Assembly (NCBI RefSeq): GCF_003994415.1
Contig: NZ_CP034689.1
Location: 1,860,001-1,924,000, forward strand
Direction of reading: 5' to 3'
DNA: 64,000 nt
Source: Achromobacter spanius
GTDB lineage: Bacteria; Pseudomonadota; Gammaproteobacteria; Burkholderiales; Burkholderiaceae_B
Positions 40,027-48,846 of the stretch are shown here, piece after piece (position 1 is the stretch's first letter; every line of letters begins with the position of its first letter). The position numbers and the translations under genes are program-made. The notes under the pieces are model-generated. The model was not told the DNA's origin. It made no database searches and saw only the letters and a program-made list of their open reading frames with translations.

Positions 40027-41904
40027 GTGTTCGAAATTTTCGGTGTGCCGTCCTCGGCGCTGTTCGGCCAGCTTCTGCTTGGCCTGATCAACGGTTCTTT
40101 CTACGCCTTGCTCTCGATTGGGCTGGCGGTGATTTTCGGCCTGTTGAACATCATCAACTTCGCCCATGGCGCGCAGTACACGGCCGGCGCGTTTCTGGCC
40201 TGGATGCTGCTGAATTACCTGGGCGTGAACTACTGGGCCGCGCTGGTGCTGGTGCCGCTGATCATGGCGGTGTTCGCCGTCGTGGTTGAACGCCTGTTGA
40301 TTTCCCGCACCTATCGCATGGACCACTTGTATGGGCTGCTGCTGACCTTTGGCATTGCCCTTCTGATTGAAGGCGGGCTGCGTCAGGCCTATGGCGTGTC
40401 GGGCCTGCCCTACACCATTCCCAAGGCGCTGACCGGGGGTGTGAACCTGGGCTTCATGTTCCTGCCTTGGTACCGCGGCTGGGCGGTGGTGGTGTCGCTG
40501 GTGCTGTGCCTGGCGGTATGGGTGCTGATCGAGAAAACGCGCGTGGGCGCCATGCTGCGCGCCGCCACCGAGAACCCCACCATCGTGCGCTCGTTCGGCA
40601 TCAACGTGCCCTTGCTGATCACGCTGACCTACGCGCTGGGCGTGGCGCTGGCCTCGGTGGCGGGCGTGATCGCGGCGCCCATCTACCAGGTGAGCCCGAT
40701 GATGGGGTCGAACCTGGTCGTGGTGGTGTTCGCGGTGGTGGTGATTGGCGGCATGGGGTCCATCATGGGCGCTATCGTCAGCGGCTTCGGGCTGGGCATC
40801 ATCGAAGGCCTGACCAAGGTGTTCTACCCCGAGGCCGCCAACCTGGCGATCTTCATCATCATGGTGCTGGTGCTGCTGTGCAAGCCGGCCGGGCTGTTCG
40901 GCAAGCCTTTGCAGGTGCAAAACGTGCTGGCCGCCGAAGCCACGCGCCAACCGGTGCAACTGAGCCGCCGCGCCATGCGCGTGGCGATGGCGGTGCTGGC
41001 CGTGGTGGCCTTGGCCGCGCCGTGGTTCGTCTACCCCACGTTTTTGATGAAGGTGCTGTGCTTTGCGCTGTTTGCCGCGGCATTCAATCTGCTGGTGGGC
41101 TACGTGGGCTTGCTGTCGTTCGGCCATGCGGCATTCTTTGGCGCGGCCGCGTATGCAACCGGTATCGTCATGAAGTTGCTGGGCGCCACGCCGGAACTCG
41201 GGCTCTTGGCGGGCGTGGTGACGGGCGGGCTGCTGGGGCTGGTGTTCGGCGCCATCGCCATCCGCCGTCAGGGCATCTACTTCGCGATGATCACCCTTGC
41301 GCTGTCGCAACTGGTCTACTTCATTGCGGTGCAAGCGGGCTTCACGGGGGGCGAAGACGGCTTGCAAAGCGTGCCGCGCGGCAAGCTGTTCGGCATTTTC
41401 GATTTGCAGAACGTGATGCCGATGTACTACTTCACGCTGGCCGTATTTGCCCTGGGCTATGCCTTCGTGTTGCGCGTGCTGAATTCCCCCTTCGGCGAAG
41501 TGATCCGTTCGGTGCGCGACAACGAGCAGCGGGCGCGGTCATTGGGCTATTCCACGTCGCGCTACAAGTTGCTGGCGTTCACGCTGTCGGCCTCGGTGGC
41601 GGGCTTGGCGGGGGGCTTGAAGGTGCTGGTGTTTGGCGTGGCGTCGCTGACGGACGTGCATTGGCACGCCAACGGCGAAGTGGTGTTGATGGCGCTCTTG
41701 GGCGGTATCGGCACGGTGTTCGGACCGCTGGTCGGCGCTTTCACGTTTGTGTCCCTGCAGAACTATCTGGCGCCGCTGGGGTCCTGGGTGCTGATTGTGC
41801 AGGGCGCAATCTTTGTCCTGTGCGTGCTGCTGTTCCGAGACGGCATCATGGGTTTGGTGTCGCGTGCCTGGTTGGCCGCGACGGGCGCAAAAAAGGAGTC
41901 CTGA
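40027..41904 (+). CDS. Fused LivH-LivM permease of the branched-chain-type ABC importer
   Basis: A 625-residue membrane protein made of two BPD_transp_2 domains in one chain. Residues 1-290 are LivH-like (INGSFYALLSIGLAVIFGLL, INFAHGAQY); residues about 315-610 are LivM-like (LLVGYVGLLSFGHAAFFGAA, GGIGTVFGPLVGAFTFV). Usually these are two separate genes. The start is GTG at 40027 after AAGGAG. With the LivG/LivF ATPases and the binding protein on the opposite arm it forms a complete transporter. A Dabb-type gene starts within its stop codon. Confidence 0.92.
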   Translation: MFEIFGVPSSALFGQLLLGLINGSFYALLSIGLAVIFGLLNIINFAHGAQYTAGAFLAWMLLNYLGVNYWAALVLVPLIMAVFAVVVERLLISRTYRMDHLYGLLLTFGIALLIEGGLRQAYGVSGLPYTIPKALTGGVNLGFMFLPWYRGWAVVVSLVLCLAVWVLIEKTRVGAMLRAATENPTIVRSFGINVPLLITLTYALGVALASVAGVIAAPIYQVSPMMGSNLVVVVFAVVVIGGMGSIMGAIVSGFGLGIIEGLTKVFYPEAANLAIFIIMVLVLLCKPAGLFGKPLQVQNVLAAEATRQPVQLSRRAMRVAMAVLAVVALAAPWFVYPTFLMKVLCFALFAAAFNLLVGYVGLLSFGHAAFFGAAAYATGIVMKLLGATPELGLLAGVVTGGLLGLVFGAIAIRRQGIYFAMITLALSQLVYFIAVQAGFTGGEDGLQSVPRGKLFGIFDLQNVMPMYYFTLAVFALGYAFVLRVLNSPFGEVIRSVRDNEQRARSLGYSTSRYKLLAFTLSASVAGLAGGLKVLVFGVASLTDVHWHANGEVVLMALLGGIGTVFGPLVGAFTFVSLQNYLAPLGSWVLIVQGAIFVLCVLLFRDGIMGLVSRAWLAATGAKKES

Positions 41905-42206
41905 TGTTTCTGCATGTGGTGATGTTGCAACTGTCGCCCGCCGCCGACAGCCATTTTCATGCCCGCGTTCAAGCTTATTGCGACCGCATCCTGGCCGAAT
42001 GCGAGGGGGTGGCCGGCTACGCGTTCCGGCCTAACCAGGCCAACCGCGCCGATGGCCTGACGCACGCCGTGGTGGCGGCCTTTACGGACAGCGCGGCGCA
42101 TGACCGCTACCAGGTGTCGCCCGCGCATCAGGAAATGAAAACCTATATGGCGGATTTCATCGACCGCCTGGTGGTTTTCGATGGCGAGATCCCTACATTT
42201 TCCTGA
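41904..42206 (+). CDS. Dabb (stress-responsive A/B barrel) domain protein
   Basis: A 100-residue dimeric alpha+beta-barrel type protein: MFLHVVMLQLSPAADSHFHA, ...YAFRPNQANRADGLTHAVVA, and SPAHQEMKTYMADFIDRLVVF fit the Dabb pattern. Dabb proteins occur with catabolic enzymes (some are oxygenase or cyclase-like); function here is unknown. The ATG overlaps the permease TGA (TGATG), so it is translationally coupled and belongs to the same operon. Confidence 0.82.
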   Translation: MFLHVVMLQLSPAADSHFHARVQAYCDRILAECEGVAGYAFRPNQANRADGLTHAVVAAFTDSAAHDRYQVSPAHQEMKTYMADFIDRLVVFDGEIPTFS

Positions 42207-42274
42207 ACGAAACGTGGCCGCGCCGGGCTGCCGGGAAAGGGATAAACTCGCGGAAGATTTTTATCGCCGGGCGG

Positions 42275-42307
42275 CCCCCGGCTGAGAATGCCCTCGGTCG
42301 CCGGGGG
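42275..42307. repeat. GC-rich inverted repeat between Dabb and FAH genes
   Basis: CCCCCGGC / GCCGGGGG arms around a 17-base loop. It could be a terminator-like stem without a T run. The CTGAGA within it recalls a thiamine riboswitch motif, but other conserved parts are absent. Confidence 0.35.
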
Positions 42308-42357
42308 TAAGATATTGGCCGGTTTACAGTCACGTACTTGTCATAGGTTGATCGCTC

Positions 42358-43053
42358 ATGGACTACGTATTACCTCCCCAACCGCCCGTGGCGGTCCCCG
42401 TTGCCGGCAGCGCCGCGCTGTTTCCGGTGCGCCGCGTTTACTGCGTGGGCCGCAACTACGCCGAACACGCCAAGGAAATGGGTTTCACCGGCCGTGAAGA
42501 CCCGTTCTTCTTCTGCAAGCCCGCCGACGCCGTGCGCTCGGTGGCTGATGGCGAGACGGGCAAGATGACGTACCCGCCCAAGACCTCGAACCTGCACTAC
42601 GAAATGGAGTTGGTTGTGGTGCTGGGCAAGGGCGGCCGTGACATTCCGGTCGACCAAGCCAATGACTGCGTGTGGGGCTACGCGCTGGGTCTGGACATGA
42701 CCCGCCGCGATCTGCAAGGCGAAATGAAAAAGCAGGGCCGCCCCTGGGAAATCGGCAAGGCCTTCGATGAGTCCGCCCCGATCGGCCCGATTCACCCGCG
42801 CAGCGTCGTGGGCACGCTGGACAAGGGCGCGATCTGGCTGGACGTGAACGGCCAGCGCAAGCAGGCGAGCGACATCTCGCAGATGCTGTGGAATATTCCG
42901 GAAAGCATTTCCTACCTGTCGGGCCTGTTTGAACTGCAACCGGGCGACATCATCTTCACCGGCACGCCCGAAGGCGTGGGCGCCGTGGTGCAAGGCGACG
43001 TGATCACGGGTGGCGTGGAAGGGCTGGGCGAACTGCGCGTGCAGATCGTCTGA
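42358..43053 (+). CDS. Fumarylacetoacetate hydrolase (FAH) family protein
   Basis: A 231-residue FAH-fold enzyme. The metal and catalytic motifs are conserved: VYCVGRNYAEHAKEMG (29-44), FFFCKPADA, the acidic pair in LHYEMELVVVLGKGG, a D in LGLDMTRRDLQ, and the C-terminal GDIIFTGTPEGVG. Related to fumarylpyruvate hydrolase of the gentisate pathway and to acylpyruvases such as FAHD1. The ATG at 42358 gives a normal length. It is possibly a separate unit from the transporter cluster, but hydrolase function would fit a catabolic role. The substrate is not certain. Confidence 0.87.
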   Translation: MDYVLPPQPPVAVPVAGSAALFPVRRVYCVGRNYAEHAKEMGFTGREDPFFFCKPADAVRSVADGETGKMTYPPKTSNLHYEMELVVVLGKGGRDIPVDQANDCVWGYALGLDMTRRDLQGEMKKQGRPWEIGKAFDESAPIGPIHPRSVVGTLDKGAIWLDVNGQRKQASDISQMLWNIPESISYLSGLFELQPGDIIFTGTPEGVGAVVQGDVITGGVEGLGELRVQIV

Positions 43054-43099
43054 CCCGTCTTGGCCTAGATTTTGTTTCTATCGTTCAGGAGTTGACAGT

Positions 43100-43231
43100 A
43101 TGCGCGGCAAGATCGTGCTGACCGCCTTTGTTGTATTCGGATTCGTGCTCGCCGGTTGCAATACCGTGGCGGGGATGGGCCGCGATATGTCCCGGGCCGG
43201 CAATGCCATCACCAACGCGGCCGACAAGTAA
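43100..43231 (+). CDS. Entericidin A/B-like small lipoprotein (2)
   Basis: A 43-residue lipoprotein: hydrophobic signal (IVLTAFVVFGFVLAG), lipobox LAGC at Cys20 and the signature CNTVAGMGRDMSRAGNAI. It is a paralogue of the peptide at 8715 (both have CNTVAG.G.D...G..I). CAGGAG lies eight bases before the ATG. A strong terminator follows at 43261. The longer frame from 43010 is an artefact. Confidence 0.85.
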   Translation: MRGKIVLTAFVVFGFVLAGCNTVAGMGRDMSRAGNAITNAADK

Positions 43232-43260
43232 GACATCGTCGGCCAGGTTGTAAAGGCAGG

Positions 43261-43297
43261 AAAAAGCCCCTTGAAATTTCTTTCAAGGGGCTTTTTT
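43261..43297 (+). terminator. Rho-independent terminator
   Basis: AAAAGCCCCTTGAAA / TTTCAAGGGGCTTTT stem with a TTTC loop and a T tract, 30 bp after the entericidin-like gene. It may also end leftward transcription from phoH. Confidence 0.9.
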
Positions 43298-43346
43298 CAT
43301 GCGGAGAGCACCGTGCCGTGACGGCACAGGCCTTATAGAACATGCC

Positions 43347-45047
43347 TTACAGCACGTCCCCCGCGTAGTCGGCCAGGCGTGAACGTTCGCCGCGCTGCAA
43401 GGTGACGTGGCCGGAATGCGGCCAGCCCTTGAAGCGGTCAACCACGAACGTCAGGCCCGAGCTGCCTTCGGTCAGGTAAGGCGTATCGATCTGGGCGACG
43501 TTGCCCAGGCAGATCACCTTGGTGCCGGGGCCCGCGCGGGTTACCAGCGTCTTCATCTGCTTGGGCGTCAGGTTCTGCGCTTCGTCGATGATCAGGTACT
43601 TGTTCAGGAACGTGCGGCCGCGCATGAAGTTCAGCGACTTGACCTTGATGCGCGAACGGATCAGGTCCATGGTGGCGGCGCGCCCCCAGTCCCCGTTGCC
43701 TTCGCCTTCGCCCATATTGAGCACATCCAGGTTGTCTTCCAGCGCGCCCATCCACGGCAGCATCTTTTCTTCTTCCGTGCCGGGCAGGAAACCGATGTCT
43801 TCACCAACCGGCACCGTGACGCGCGTCATGATGATTTCGGTGTAGCGCTTGGTTTCCAGCACCTGCGTAATACCTGCCGCCAGCGCCAACAGCGTTTTGC
43901 CCGTGCCTGCCTGGCCCAGCAGCGACACGAAGTCGCACTCCGGATTCATCAGCAGGTTCATGGCGAAATTCTGCTCGCGGTTGCGCGCGGTGATGCCCCA
44001 GACGTTGTTCTTGCCGTGGGTGTAGTCGCGCAGGGTGGCCAGCACCGCCATCTTGCCGCTGACTTCGCGCACTTGCGCGTAAAGCGGCATCTGGCCTTCG
44101 AAGTAGACGAACTGGTTGACGACGAATTGCGAGCACAGCGGGCCGTGGATGCGGTAGAAGGTGGTGCCGCCTTGCTGCCACGATTCCACGTCCTTGCCGT
44201 GCTTGTTCCAGAAGTCTTCGGGCAGTTGCATCACGCCCGAATACATCAGGTCCGAATCTTCCAGGACGTGGTCGTTGAAGTAGTCTTCCGCGGCCATGCC
44301 CAGCGCACGCGCCTTCAGGCGCATGTTGATGTCCTTGGACACCAGCACCACTTCGCGCTGCGGGAATTTTTCTTGCAAGGCGCGCACCACGCCCAGGATC
44401 TGGTTGTCGGCCTTGCCCATGGGCAGGTCGGACGGCAGCGTGCTGTGGATGGCGGTCGTCTGGAACATCAGGCGGCCGGTGGCGTCCTTGTTGCCCAGCT
44501 TGGCCAGTTCCAGCCCTTCGTCCAGTTGCGTGGCGTCTTGCACCAGCGCGTCCAGCGAGCGGCTGACCTGGCGCGCATTGCGCGCCACTTCCGACATGCC
44601 TTTCTTTTGGTGGTCCAGCTCTTCCAGCGTCATCATCGGCAGGAAGATGTCGTGCTCTTCGAAGCGGAACAGCGAGCTGGGGTCGTGCAGCAGTACGTTC
44701 GTGTCCAGGACGAACAGCTTGCGCGGCTCGTTCTGGGCGCGCGGCTTGGCGCGTTTGGTTGGGCTGGTTGCGGCCTTGGCCGGACGCGCCGGTGTGCTGG
44801 CGGCGGGTGCGGGGGCGGGCGGAGGCACTTGGCGAGCGGGCGCGGGAATCTGCGCCTTGCGGGCCGGGGCCGTCATGCCGTCGAGTTCGGGCTGCATGAG
44901 CAGCTCGTCATCGTCATCGGCAAGCGCGACTTGGGCGTTGGACTGCGCAGCGGCAGTCTTGGTGGTGCGGGCCTGCGCCCGGGCGGTCTCGCCCGAGGGG
45001 AAGGTCAGGATGGCTGCGGGACGGGTGGGCAACTTCGGAAGCGGCAT
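43347..45047 (-). CDS. PIN-PhoH family ATPase (YlaK/PhoH2-like)
   Basis: A 566-residue fusion. Residues 1-105 are Pro/Ala-rich and disordered; a PIN nuclease domain spans about 110-260 (LFVLDTNVLLHDP with D115, then LEELDHQKKG and VLVSKDINMRLKARALG); a PhoH ATPase spans 355-566 (Walker A LGQAGTGKT at 377-385, IIDEAQNLTPKQMKTLV). PIN-PhoH proteins are RNA-acting ATPase-nucleases; physiological targets are unknown. The ATG at 45047 is preferred over the frame to 45170. The bcp gene ends 56 bp upstream on the same strand. Confidence 0.93.
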   Translation of the reverse strand: MPLPKLPTRPAAILTFPSGETARAQARTTKTAAAQSNAQVALADDDDELLMQPELDGMTAPARKAQIPAPARQVPPPAPAPAASTPARPAKAATSPTKRAKPRAQNEPRKLFVLDTNVLLHDPSSLFRFEEHDIFLPMMTLEELDHQKKGMSEVARNARQVSRSLDALVQDATQLDEGLELAKLGNKDATGRLMFQTTAIHSTLPSDLPMGKADNQILGVVRALQEKFPQREVVLVSKDINMRLKARALGMAAEDYFNDHVLEDSDLMYSGVMQLPEDFWNKHGKDVESWQQGGTTFYRIHGPLCSQFVVNQFVYFEGQMPLYAQVREVSGKMAVLATLRDYTHGKNNVWGITARNREQNFAMNLLMNPECDFVSLLGQAGTGKTLLALAAGITQVLETKRYTEIIMTRVTVPVGEDIGFLPGTEEEKMLPWMGALEDNLDVLNMGEGEGNGDWGRAATMDLIRSRIKVKSLNFMRGRTFLNKYLIIDEAQNLTPKQMKTLVTRAGPGTKVICLGNVAQIDTPYLTEGSSGLTFVVDRFKGWPHSGHVTLQRGERSRLADYAGDVL

Positions 45048-45103
45048 ATGCGTCACTCTCCAGGGTGGGCCAGCTATAGCGCCTGACGGCTGTTCCGGTA
45101 CGG

Positions 45104-45568
45104 CTAACCGATGCTTTTTGCGGCCTGCAGGACTTCCTTGGCGTGGCCCGGGACCTTCACCCCGCGCCACTCCTGCACCAGCACGCCATAGGCGTCGATC
45201 AAAAAGGTGCTGCGCTCAATGCCTCGCACCTGCTTGCCGTACATATTCTTCTGCTTGATGACGCCGAACAGATTGCACACGGTTTCGTCGGCGTCGGAGA
45301 TAAGGGGGAAAGGAAGTTCGTACTTGGTCTTGAAGTTCTCATGCGACTTGAGTGAGTCGCGCGAGATACCGATGACCACGGCGCTGGCCGCCAGGAATTC
45401 GGCGTGCAGGTCGCGGAAGTCCTGGCTTTCGGTGGTACAGCCAGGCGTGTTGTCCTTGGGGTAGAAATACAGGATCACGGCGCGGCCCTGGCATTGTTCC
45501 AGGCTGATCGGGCCAATGGTGCTTTCCGCGGTGAAGGGCGGGGCGGGCTTGCCGATGCTGGGCGTCAT
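45104..45568 (-). CDS. bcp: Peroxiredoxin, Bcp/PrxQ family
   Basis: A 154-residue thiol peroxidase: peroxidatic Cys44 in YPKDNTPGCTTESQDFRD. The resolving Cys found five residues later in E. coli Bcp is absent (Gln49), so this is a one-Cys or atypical form that needs another thiol partner; C26 and a later Cys (DETVCNLF) are candidates. The ATG at 45568 overlaps the stop of the upstream Mth938-like gene (ATGA). It probably belongs to a leftward unit with that gene and phoH. Confidence 0.93.
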   Translation of the reverse strand: MTPSIGKPAPPFTAESTIGPISLEQCQGRAVILYFYPKDNTPGCTTESQDFRDLHAEFLAASAVVIGISRDSLKSHENFKTKYELPFPLISDADETVCNLFGVIKQKNMYGKQVRGIERSTFLIDAYGVLVQEWRGVKVPGHAKEVLQAAKSIG

Positions 45569-46026
45569 TTCTGTGATTCTCCGTTGGGAGGGATAAGGGC
45601 GACGACCACGCGTCGGCCCTCGGCCATCAGGATGTTGTAGGTGCGAGAGGCGGCGTGCGTGTCCATGATCTCGACGCCGATTCCCATGGCCAACAGGGGA
45701 CGCAACACTTCGGGACGCAGGAACTGTTGCCGGGCGCCCGTGCCCACCAGCAGCACTTCGGGCGCATTGGCCGGGCGGCTGGGGCTGGCTTCCGGTTCGT
45801 CCAGGAAGGCCATCGGGTCGCGGACGGGCTCGGTCAAGCCGGCCGCCTGATGCAACAGGGAAGAGGTGATGTCGGCCGGCGATGCAGCGGGCCATTCGGC
45901 AACTTCGCCTTCGGGGCCAAATGCGACCGACGAAGAAAAACGGACTTGGTTGACCTCGATGTAACCCTCACCGTAAGCGGTGACGGTGTTCAGCGCGGCC
46001 GTTGCAGGATCGGTATGCAGCTTCAA
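45565..46026 (-). CDS. Mth938-like (DUF498, NDUFAF3-type) domain protein
   Basis: A 153-residue protein. The domain motifs ITAYGEGYIEVNQVRFSSSV, EVLLVGTGARQQFLRPEVLR and GIGVEIMDTHAASRTYNILM fit the Mth938 fold, related to NDUFAF3, a complex I assembly factor; the bacterial role is unknown. The gene precedes bcp with a 4-bp overlap. The ATG at 46026 has no strong Shine-Dalgarno. Confidence 0.83.
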   Translation of the reverse strand: MKLHTDPATAALNTVTAYGEGYIEVNQVRFSSSVAFGPEGEVAEWPAASPADITSSLLHQAAGLTEPVRDPMAFLDEPEASPSRPANAPEVLLVGTGARQQFLRPEVLRPLLAMGIGVEIMDTHAASRTYNILMAEGRRVVVALIPPNGESQK

Positions 46027-46306
46027 TAAAAACTCCGGCTTGATGGGCTTGATGATAGCGCATCAGACTCGCCATGGGTTGCCATGATGGGCGCTTTTTA
46101 CGAGGTGGGAACGGCCGAAAAAAACCCTGTCTTTTCAATGGGGAAACGGGCCCGTTTTTGCCCCATTTGCCGCATGGCCGTCGTTGCGCTAGATTACAGG
46201 GTTTTGCTGCGCTGCAAACGTGTGCTGGCGCGGCCTTGAGCCCTTTTCCCCTTCGCGCGACCGCGCCCTGGTTTTTTCGCCCTTTCCGCCCCTAAGGATT
46301 CCCATC

Positions 46307-47494
46307 ATGAGGAAGTTCTCTCGCATCGAGCGTTTGCCCCCGTACGTTTTCAACATTACTGGCGAGCTCAAGATGGCGGCGCGTCGGCGGGGCGAGGACA
46401 TCATCGACATGTCCATGGGTAATCCGGATGGCGCAACGCCCAAGCACATCGTCGACAAGATGGTTGAGGCCACCTCGCGCCCGACCACGCACGGCTATTC
46501 GGTGTCCAAGGGCATCCCGCGTCTGCGCAAGGCCATCTGTGACTGGTATCAGCGCCGCTACGCGGTGGAATTCGATCCGGATTCCGAAGCCATCGTCACC
46601 ATCGGTTCAAAGGAAGGCCTGGCTCACTTGATGCTGGCCACGCTGGACCGCGGCGACACGGTGCTGGTGCCCAACCCCAGCTACCCGATCCACATCTATG
46701 GCGCGGTGATTGCCGGCGCCAACATCCGCTCGGTGCGCATGACGCCCGGCGTCGATTTCTTCGAAGAGCTGGAACGCGCGGTGCGCGAGTCCATTCCGAA
46801 GCCCAAGATGATGGTGCTGGGCTTTCCCAGCAACCCGACCGCGCAGTGCGTGGACCTGTCGTTCTTCGAACGCGTCGTGGCGCTGGCCAAGGAACACGAC
46901 ATCCTGGTGGTGCATGACCTGGCCTACGCCGACATCACCTTCGACGGCTACGTGGCTCCGTCCATCATGCAAGTGCCCGGCGCGCGCGATGTGGCCGTCG
47001 AGTTCTTCACGATGAGCAAGAGCTACAACATGGCGGGCTGGCGCATCGGCTACATGGTCGGCAACCGTGAACTGGTCAACGCGCTGGCGCGCATCAAGAG
47101 CTATCACGACTACGGTACGTTCACGCCGATCCAGGTGGCCTCGATTGCCGCGCTGGACGGCCCGCAGGACTGCGTGAACGAGATCGTGGCCCAATACCAG
47201 AGCCGCCGCGACGTGCTGGCGCGCGGTCTGCACGAAGCAGGTTGGAATGTGGAAATTCCGAAGGCGTCCATGTATATCTGGGCGCAGATCCCCGAACCCT
47301 ACAAGGCGATGGGCTCTTTGGAATTTGCCAAGCGTGTCCTGTCGGATGCGAAAGTGGCCGTGTCCCCCGGGATCGGCTTCGGCGAGTATGGCGACGACTA
47401 CGTACGCTTCGCTCTTATCGAAAACGAGCAGCGCACCCGTCAAGCGGTGCGCGGCATCAAAGATATGTTCCGCAAGGACGGATTGCTGAAATGA
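46307..47494 (+). CDS. alaC: Alanine/pyridoxal-phosphate aminotransferase (AlaC-like)
   Basis: A 395-residue class I aminotransferase. PLP lysine K238 in FFTMSKSYNMAGWRIGYM; NPT motif in GFPSNPTAQCVDL near 173, and MSMGNPDGATPKH early. Homologous to AlaC, which converts glutamate plus pyruvate to alanine. In Burkholderiales it is found directly before hom-thrC, as here, and may supply the aspartate-family pathway. The ATG at 46307 follows AAGGA; the frame to 46220 is only open. It overlaps hom by 4 bp. Confidence 0.92.
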   Translation: MRKFSRIERLPPYVFNITGELKMAARRRGEDIIDMSMGNPDGATPKHIVDKMVEATSRPTTHGYSVSKGIPRLRKAICDWYQRRYAVEFDPDSEAIVTIGSKEGLAHLMLATLDRGDTVLVPNPSYPIHIYGAVIAGANIRSVRMTPGVDFFEELERAVRESIPKPKMMVLGFPSNPTAQCVDLSFFERVVALAKEHDILVVHDLAYADITFDGYVAPSIMQVPGARDVAVEFFTMSKSYNMAGWRIGYMVGNRELVNALARIKSYHDYGTFTPIQVASIAALDGPQDCVNEIVAQYQSRRDVLARGLHEAGWNVEIPKASMYIWAQIPEPYKAMGSLEFAKRVLSDAKVAVSPGIGFGEYGDDYVRFALIENEQRTRQAVRGIKDMFRKDGLLK

Positions 47495-48846
47495 ATACCC
47501 CTGAACGCTCACCCGTCGCGCAAGGCCCCGAGGGCGGCGCGATGCGTCCCATGAAGGTGGGCCTGCTTGGTCTTGGCGTGGTTGGCGGCGGCACATGGAG
47601 CGTGCTGTCGCGCAACGCGGAAGAAATCGCGCGCCGCGCCGGCCGCCGCATCGAAGTCACGCGCGCCGCCGTGCGCGACGTGGCCAAGGCGCGCGCCCGC
47701 GTGGGCGACTCGATCCTGGTCGACACCGATGTGCATGCGCTGGTGCGCGACCCTGAAATCGACATCGTCGTTGAATTGATCGGCGGCGACACGCTGGCGC
47801 TGGAATTGGTGATGGAAGCCATCGTCAACGGCAAGCACGTCGTCACCGCCAACAAGGCGCTGCTGGCCAAGCACGGCAACGAGATCTTCGCCGCTGCCTA
47901 CGAGCGCGGCGTCATGGTCACGTTCGAGGCCGCGGTGGCCGGCGGCATCCCCATCATCAAGGCGATCCGAGAAGGCCTGACCGCCAACCGCATCCAGTGG
48001 GTGGCCGGCATCATCAACGGCACCACCAACTTCATCCTGTCCGAAATGCGCTCGCGCGGGCTGCCGTTCGCCGAGGTGCTGGCCGAAGCCCAGCGCCTGG
48101 GCTACGCCGAAGCCGATCCCACCTTCGACGTGGAAGGCGTGGATGCCGCGCACAAGCTGACGCTGCTGGCGTCCCTGGCCTTTGGCGTGCCGGTGCAGTT
48201 TGACCGGGCCTACATCGAAGGCATCTCGCAACTGGCCGCCGAAGACATCGAGCACGCCGAGCGCCTGGGCTACCGCATCAAGCTGCTGGGCGTGACCAAG
48301 CGCCGCCCCGACGGCATCGAACTGCGCGTGCATCCGGCACTGGTGCCGTCCGAGCGCCTGCTGGCCAATGTGGAAGGCGCGATGAACGCCGTGCTGGTCA
48401 AGGGCGACGCGGTCGGCCCCACGCTGTACTACGGCCAGGGCGCGGGCGAAGAGCCCACCGCTTCGGCCGTGGTGGCCGACCTGGTCGACGTGACGCGCCT
48501 GCACACCGCCGACCCGGGCAACCGCGTGCCGCACCTGGCCTTCCAGCCAGACGCCATGTCGGACACCCCGATCCTGCCGATCGAACTCGTCAGCACCTCG
48601 TACTACCTGCGCCTGCGCGTGGACGATCAGCCGGGTGTGCTGGCCGACATCGCTCGTATTCTGGCCGACCGCTCCATTTCGATTGGTTCGATGATCCAGC
48701 AGCCCTCGCACATCGGCGGCGCCGACATCATTTTCCTGACGCATGAAGCGGTGGAAGGCAACGTCAATCAGGCTATCGAGCAGATCGAGTCGATGCCGTT
48801 CGTGCGCTCCAAGGTGACCCGATTGCGCGTGGAGAACCTGACATGA
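47491..48846 (+). CDS. hom: Homoserine dehydrogenase
   Basis: A 451-residue NAD(P)-dependent enzyme, aspartate-semialdehyde to homoserine. Rossmann motif GLLGLGVVGGGT (about 22-33 from this start), GGDTLALELVMEAIVNGKHV, catalytic-region AVAGGIPIIKAIREGL, and a C-terminal ACT domain (RLRVDDQPGVLADIARIL, about 360-378) for threonine feedback. Start ATG 47491 overlaps the alaC stop (ATGA); an internal ATG at 47551 would give the shorter typical N-terminus. It is coupled to thrC by a 4-bp overlap. Confidence 0.96.
   Translation: MNTPERSPVAQGPEGGAMRPMKVGLLGLGVVGGGTWSVLSRNAEEIARRAGRRIEVTRAAVRDVAKARARVGDSILVDTDVHALVRDPEIDIVVELIGGDTLALELVMEAIVNGKHVVTANKALLAKHGNEIFAAAYERGVMVTFEAAVAGGIPIIKAIREGLTANRIQWVAGIINGTTNFILSEMRSRGLPFAEVLAEAQRLGYAEADPTFDVEGVDAAHKLTLLASLAFGVPVQFDRAYIEGISQLAAEDIEHAERLGYRIKLLGVTKRRPDGIELRVHPALVPSERLLANVEGAMNAVLVKGDAVGPTLYYGQGAGEEPTASAVVADLVDVTRLHTADPGNRVPHLAFQPDAMSDTPILPIELVSTSYYLRLRVDDQPGVLADIARILADRSISIGSMIQQPSHIGGADIIFLTHEAVEGNVNQAIEQIESMPFVRSKVTRLRVENLT

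Noticed and set aside
42240..42310. A thiamine pyrophosphate riboswitch
   Set aside because: Only CTGAGA and a GC-rich stem are present; the other conserved TPP segments are missing, and the gene downstream is an FAH hydrolase.
46027..46306. A threonine- or alanine-type leader attenuator before alaC-hom-thrC
   Set aside because: No short ORF rich in Thr, Ile or Ala codons; the hairpins present (for example AACGGGCCCGTT) lack a paired competing structure.
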